From: Candidatus Agrococcus pullicola
Lineage (GTDB): Bacteria; Actinomycetota; Actinomycetes; Actinomycetales; Microbacteriaceae
Length of the DNA stretch: 11,216 bases
Direction of reading: 5' to 3'
NCBI GenBank assembly: GCA_019115685.1
Contig: DXDC01000444.1
Span: 1 to 11,216, forward strand
How positions within the stretch are numbered: position 1 is the stretch's first letter; each line of letters opens with the position of its first letter. Made by a program: the position numbers and the translations under genes. Shown piece by piece: positions 8,920-11,216 of the stretch. The notes under the pieces are model-generated. The model had not been told where the DNA came from. It did no database searches and was given only the letters and a program-made list of their open reading frames with translations.

Positions 8920-8999
8920 AATGCCTCCCGTCGTTGTCACCGGCCGCTCGGCGCGGATGGATTGCGCTGGCGTCCAGAGACGACAGTGCCTTTCGCTGA

Positions 9000-9029
9000 A
9001 CCCTACACAGTTCACCACGAGCAAATCAA
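9000..9029 (-). promoter_or_regulatory. Candidate promoter of the SatD-like operon
   Basis: Read on the minus strand, TTGATT (9029-9024) and TAGGGT (9005-9000) are 18 nt apart. The leader would be about 70 nt before the GTG at 8919. The -35 overlaps the hairpin at 9027-9042. Confidence 0.45.
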
Positions 9030-9042
9030 CCCCTCAGGGTTG
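9027..9042. repeat. Perfect small palindrome in the divergent satD-like/tyrS gap
   Basis: CAACCC (9027-9032) and GGGTTG (9037-9042) flank CTCA. It touches the -35 of the minus-strand promoter and lies 58 nt before tyrS, so it could be an operator. There is no other evidence. Confidence 0.3.
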
Positions 9043-9086
9043 TTGGTCGGGTGCGCGCCGATATGCGATTGAGACCGCTGGAGCAG

Positions 9087-9102
9087 TACTGTTGTCATCA
9101 TG
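9087..9102 (+). promoter_or_regulatory. Candidate leaderless promoter of tyrS
   Basis: TACTGT (9087-9092) is followed by 7 nt and the tyrS ATG, with no Shine-Dalgarno sequence. If the transcript starts at the ATG, there is no room for a T-box leader, so tyrS would not be under tRNA-sensing control of that kind. Confidence 0.45.
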
Positions 9103-10395
9103 CAGATTCCGGCTCCGATTCAGCTCGACCCTGCGTTCGAGAACGTATGGGATGAACTCGTCTGGCGAGGCAGCGTCCACGTATCAACCGATGCGGATGC
9201 TCTGCGCCAGGCGCTGGCCGGAGACCCCATCACCTATTACTGCGGATTCGACCCGACAGCGCCGAGTCTGCACCTCGGCAACCTGGCGCAGCTGATCGTG
9301 ATGCGACGCCTGCAGCTCGCAGGGCACCGGCCCCTCGCGCTCGTGGGGGGTTCGACGGGCCTCATCGGAGATCCGAAACCTACGAGTGAACGTCAGCTCA
9401 ATGAGCGTGAAACCGTAGCGGAATGGGTCACGTACCTCGGGAAGCAGATGCTCAGGTTCCTTTCCGACGAAGGCGAGAACGCAGTACAGCTGGTAAACAA
9501 TCTCGACTGGACGGCTCCCATGTCGACGGTCGACTACCTCCGTGAAATCGGGAAGCACTTCAGGGTCGGCACGATGCTGAAGAAGGACGCTGTCGCGGCC
9601 AGGATGGACTCCGATGACGGGATCTCCTACGCCGAGTTCAGCTACCAGGTGCTGCAAGGCCTCGATTTCAGAGAGCTCTTCCTGCGCTACGGGTGCACGA
9701 TGCAGCTCGGCGGCAGTGATCAGTGGGGAAACCTGACGGCGGGGACCGAGCTGATCCGCAAAGCGGAGGGCGCTCACGCGCATGCCCTGGGTACGCCGTT
9801 GATCACCGACGCGGACGGCAAGAAGTTCGGCAAGAGCGAGGGCAACGCGATCTGGCTCGACGCCAAACTCGCGTCCCCGTACGCGATGTACCAGTTCTGG
9901 CTGAATCAGGATGACAAGATCGTCATCAAACTGCTCAAGGCATTCACGTTCCTGCCGAGCGCAGAGATCGAGGAGCTCGCTCGCGCAGTTGAGGAAGAAC
10001 CGTTCCGGCGCGCCGCTCAGAAGCGTCTCGCGTTCGAAGTAACGAGCTTCGTACACGGCGCCGAAACGACGCAAGAGGCAATCGATGCTTCATCAGCACT
10101 CTTCGGCAGCGGAGATCTTGAGGCACTCAGCGAGGATGCGCTACGCCAGGCAGTCGAGTCACTCGAGGTCGTCGACGCCTCGCCAACGGCATCGATAGCA
10201 GAACTGCTTCGCGACACACAGCTGGTCACGAGCCTCTCGGAAGCACGAAGGGCATTCCAGCAAGGCGCCGTTTCGGTCAACAATGTGCGCATTCAAGACG
10301 CAGAGGCGACCATCGCCGACCACCTGCTGCACGGTCGTTACGCAGTGCTTCGCCGCGGTAAGAAGACACTCGCTGCAGCACGCCTCAGCGAGTGA
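9100..10395 (+). CDS. tyrS: TyrS, tyrosyl-tRNA synthetase
   Basis: TyrS charges tRNA-Tyr with tyrosine. The 431-residue class I synthetase has the HIGH-equivalent HLGN (58-61), the tyrosine-site GGSDQWGN (204-211) and the KMSKS-equivalent KFGKS (242-246). A C-terminal S4 RNA-binding domain spans about 366-425, with SLSEARRAFQQGAVSVN typical of that fold. It is the bacterial TyrRS-1 type. The ATG at 9100 fits the family N-terminus and a TANNNT box 7 nt upstream. The gene is divergent from the SatD-like gene and followed by a long gene-free region leading to the rRNA operon; the hairpins at 10496-10574 may end its transcript. Confidence 0.97.
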   Translation: MQIPAPIQLDPAFENVWDELVWRGSVHVSTDADALRQALAGDPITYYCGFDPTAPSLHLGNLAQLIVMRRLQLAGHRPLALVGGSTGLIGDPKPTSERQLNERETVAEWVTYLGKQMLRFLSDEGENAVQLVNNLDWTAPMSTVDYLREIGKHFRVGTMLKKDAVAARMDSDDGISYAEFSYQVLQGLDFRELFLRYGCTMQLGGSDQWGNLTAGTELIRKAEGAHAHALGTPLITDADGKKFGKSEGNAIWLDAKLASPYAMYQFWLNQDDKIVIKLLKAFTFLPSAEIEELARAVEEEPFRRAAQKRLAFEVTSFVHGAETTQEAIDASSALFGSGDLEALSEDALRQAVESLEVVDASPTASIAELLRDTQLVTSLSEARRAFQQGAVSVNNVRIQDAEATIADHLLHGRYAVLRRGKKTLAAARLSE

Positions 10396-10495
10396 CGCAC
10401 CTCGAGTCTTTATCTTCGCCTCGTGTGAAATCTCGGCAGTCGATTGAGAGCCGCGGCCGCTATTCGGGTAATGCCTAACGATGAGCACGCTGAAC

Positions 10496-10574
10496 AGGCG
10501 TTTGCCGCATGGGAGCCAGCCCGCACTGCGGCAAACGCCTACCCAGCAGCATGCTGAGTAGGCGTTTGCCGCAT
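10496..10574. repeat. Triple inverted/direct repeat forming two exclusive hairpins
   Basis: AGGCGTTTGCCGCAT occurs at 10496-10510 and again at 10560-10574. Its inverse, TGCGGCAAACGCCT, sits between them at 10527-10540. Copy 2 can pair with copy 1 (14 bp, 17-nt loop) or with copy 3 (16 bp including GTA, loop 10543-10557 with the palindrome CAGCATGCTG), not both. It begins 100 nt after tyrS. It may be a double terminator without U-tract, or a repetitive extragenic element. Confidence 0.8.
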
Positions 10575-10729
10575 CGTGATGAGCGACATCCTTCAGCCGA
10601 CACGCCCGAGATGCACGGGGGTTTTGGTGCGACGGCACCCGCTGCGTAAAGTAATCATTCGTCACCCCAAAGGAGTCGAGGCGCAGAGAGAAAAACAACT
10701 CTCCGTAGCCACCTCCTCAAGCGGGACAA

Positions 10730-10746
10730 CATCCGAATTTCGGATG
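10730..10746. promoter_or_regulatory. 17-nt perfect palindrome upstream of the first rRNA promoter
   Basis: CATCCGAA and TTCGGATG are perfect inverse copies around a single T. The site lies 34 nt before the -35 of promoter P1, where activators or upstream elements of rRNA promoters act. It could be an operator; no binding protein is suggested by the sequence. Confidence 0.4.
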
Positions 10747-10780
10747 GACTTCCACTCAACGAGAACGAATAGATCCGCAA

Positions 10781-10808
10781 TTGACACAGCGTGTTGATTG
10801 AGTAAGAT
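10781..10808 (+). promoter_or_regulatory. rRNA promoter P1
   Basis: TTGACA (10781-10786) and TAAGAT (10803-10808) are 16 nt apart, a strong housekeeping promoter. A/T-rich sequence precedes it. It is the outermost of three promoters for the rRNA operon. Confidence 0.75.
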
Positions 10809-10860
10809 GGACACACTGCAAGCAAGCAGAAACCACTTACACAACACACCGCGAGTCGAT

Positions 10861-10888
10861 TTGCAAGATCGCATCGAGTGTGTATGAT
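10861..10888 (+). promoter_or_regulatory. rRNA promoter P2
   Basis: TTGCAA (10861-10866) and TATGAT (10883-10888) are 16 nt apart. The surrounding sequence is repeated 83 nt downstream as P3. Confidence 0.7.
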
Positions 10889-10943
10889 GGAGAGGTTGCC
10901 TCAGAGCGACATCACCTCAAACACAAACCGAAAGCCAGTCGAT

Positions 10944-10971
10944 TTGACAAGCTGACGGAGAGTGGTAACTT
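10944..10971 (+). promoter_or_regulatory. rRNA promoter P3
   Basis: TTGACA (10944-10949) and TAACTT (10966-10971) are 16 nt apart. Transcription would begin near 10978, about 210 nt before the 16S gene. Confidence 0.7.
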
Positions 10972-11023
10972 AGAGAAGTTGCCTCGGAAGAAGCCAAGCA
11001 GCAGAACCGAGAGCGTCCGATCC

Positions 11024-11040
11024 TTGAGAACTCAACAGCG
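11024..11040 (+). promoter_or_regulatory. Conserved actinobacterial rRNA leader element (antitermination region)
   Basis: TTGAGAACTCAACAGCG closely resembles the TTTGAGAACTCAATAG element known in mycobacterial rRNA leaders, where it lies in the Nus-factor antitermination region. It is itself a TTGAG/CTCAA inverted repeat. Function is by analogy. Confidence 0.6.
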
Positions 11041-11066
11041 TGCACAATGTCAAATGCCAAATAACC

Positions 11067-11101
11067 TCGTTGTGCTGTAAATAGCACACGATTCCTTTTT
11101 T
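11067..11101 (+). terminator. Hairpin plus T-run in the rRNA leader
   Basis: TCGT(T)GTGCT (11067-11076, one bulged T) pairs with AGCACACGA (11083-11091) around a GTAAAT loop, and six Ts follow at 11096-11101. This looks like a weak intrinsic terminator or attenuator 90 nt before 16S; it may equally be a processing site. A second hairpin, GACAA/TTGTC (11103-11117), follows directly. Confidence 0.4.
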
Positions 11102-11189
11102 GGACAAGACGATTGTCAGTAAGACAGTCTACTTGCCAGATCAAACTCGCTGCTTTTGTGATTTTCCTCATGAAAGTATGCAACATTTC

Positions 11190-11216
11190 TTTACGGAGAG
11201 TTTGATCCTGGCTCAG
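11190..11216 (+). rRNA. rrs: 16S ribosomal RNA, first 27 nt
   Basis: The window ends in AGAGTTTGATCCTGGCTCAG, the near-universal start of bacterial 16S rRNA (E. coli positions 8-27). The mature 5' end is set near 11190 by counting back to position 1. The upstream promoters and leader confirm it is the start of an rRNA operon. The rest lies beyond the window. Confidence 0.95.

Larger units (their letters stand above)
10396..11189 (+). other. Gene-free region between tyrS and 16S rRNA
   Basis: No open frame here has a ribosome binding site, codon bias or a recognisable protein, so it is read as non-coding. It holds the triple repeat (10496-10574), a 17-nt palindrome (10730-10746), three tandem rRNA promoters (10781-10971) and the rRNA leader up to 11189. 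The first 100 nt after tyrS show nothing beyond the short palindrome GCGGCCGC. The base composition becomes clearly more A+T-rich after about 10680, as expected upstream of strong rRNA promoters. Confidence 0.8.

Noticed and set aside
8941..9024. Longer start of the SatD-like gene at ATG 9024
   Set aside because: The extension is Cys/Arg-rich, not family-like, and overlaps the proposed promoter; GTG 8919 has a Shine-Dalgarno sequence.
8920..9099. T-box riboswitch before tyrS
   Set aside because: No T-box sequence or specifier stem is seen, and the promoter geometry leaves no leader RNA.
10496..10574. CRISPR-like repeats
   Set aside because: Only three copies, one inverted, with unequal short spacers that are themselves structured; no cas genes.
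10576..10797. A 73-codon open frame between tyrS and rrs
   Set aside because: No ribosome binding site, and it runs across the palindrome and the first rRNA promoter -35.

Overview
The window looks like chromosomal DNA of a high-GC actinobacterium, most probably of the Microbacteriaceae type. The basis is GC-rich coding sequence, actinobacterial ArgJ/ArgB/PrpD protein signatures, several candidate promoters of the TANNNT type placed so close to start codons that the mRNAs would be leaderless, and an rRNA leader carrying the actinobacterial TTGAGAACTCAA word. This is a judgement from reading; no database search was run.

Layout. (1) 2-1193: the 3' end of argJ and complete argB, overlapping by 32 nt. 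(2) 1194-5164: a catabolic block in the place where argD usually sits. It holds a GntR/FCD regulator with a palindromic operator-promoter, a PrpD-type 2-methylcitrate dehydratase, a PrpB-type methylisocitrate lyase, and then a DJ-1/PfpI-family protein on its own candidate leaderless promoter. (3) 5165-5342: an intergenic region with a 78-nt imperfect inverted repeat and a candidate leaderless promoter for argF. (4) 5343-7822: argF and argH. (5) 7835-8919, minus strand: a two-gene operon of a SatD-like protein and a small four-helix membrane protein, joined by an ATGA overlap and convergent with argH. (6) 9100-10395: tyrS, divergent from the SatD-like gene. (7) 10396-11189: a gene-free control region with a triple 14-16 nt repeat forming two mutually exclusive hairpins, a 17-nt palindrome, three tandem rRNA promoters (two of them an 83-nt duplication) and the rRNA leader. 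(8) 11190-11216: the first 27 nt of a 16S rRNA gene, cut by the window edge.

How it works together. argJ, argB, argF and argH supply four steps of arginine synthesis; argD and argG are not in the window. ArgB carries the features of the arginine-inhibited class. The GntR, PrpD and PrpB genes form a tight operon that would take 2-methylcitrate to succinate and pyruvate, the lower part of the propionate-degrading methylcitrate cycle, but no methylcitrate synthase (PrpC) is present here. The most unusual points are the catabolic module replacing argD inside an anabolic arginine cluster, and the palindromic structures at 5215-5292 and 10496-10574.
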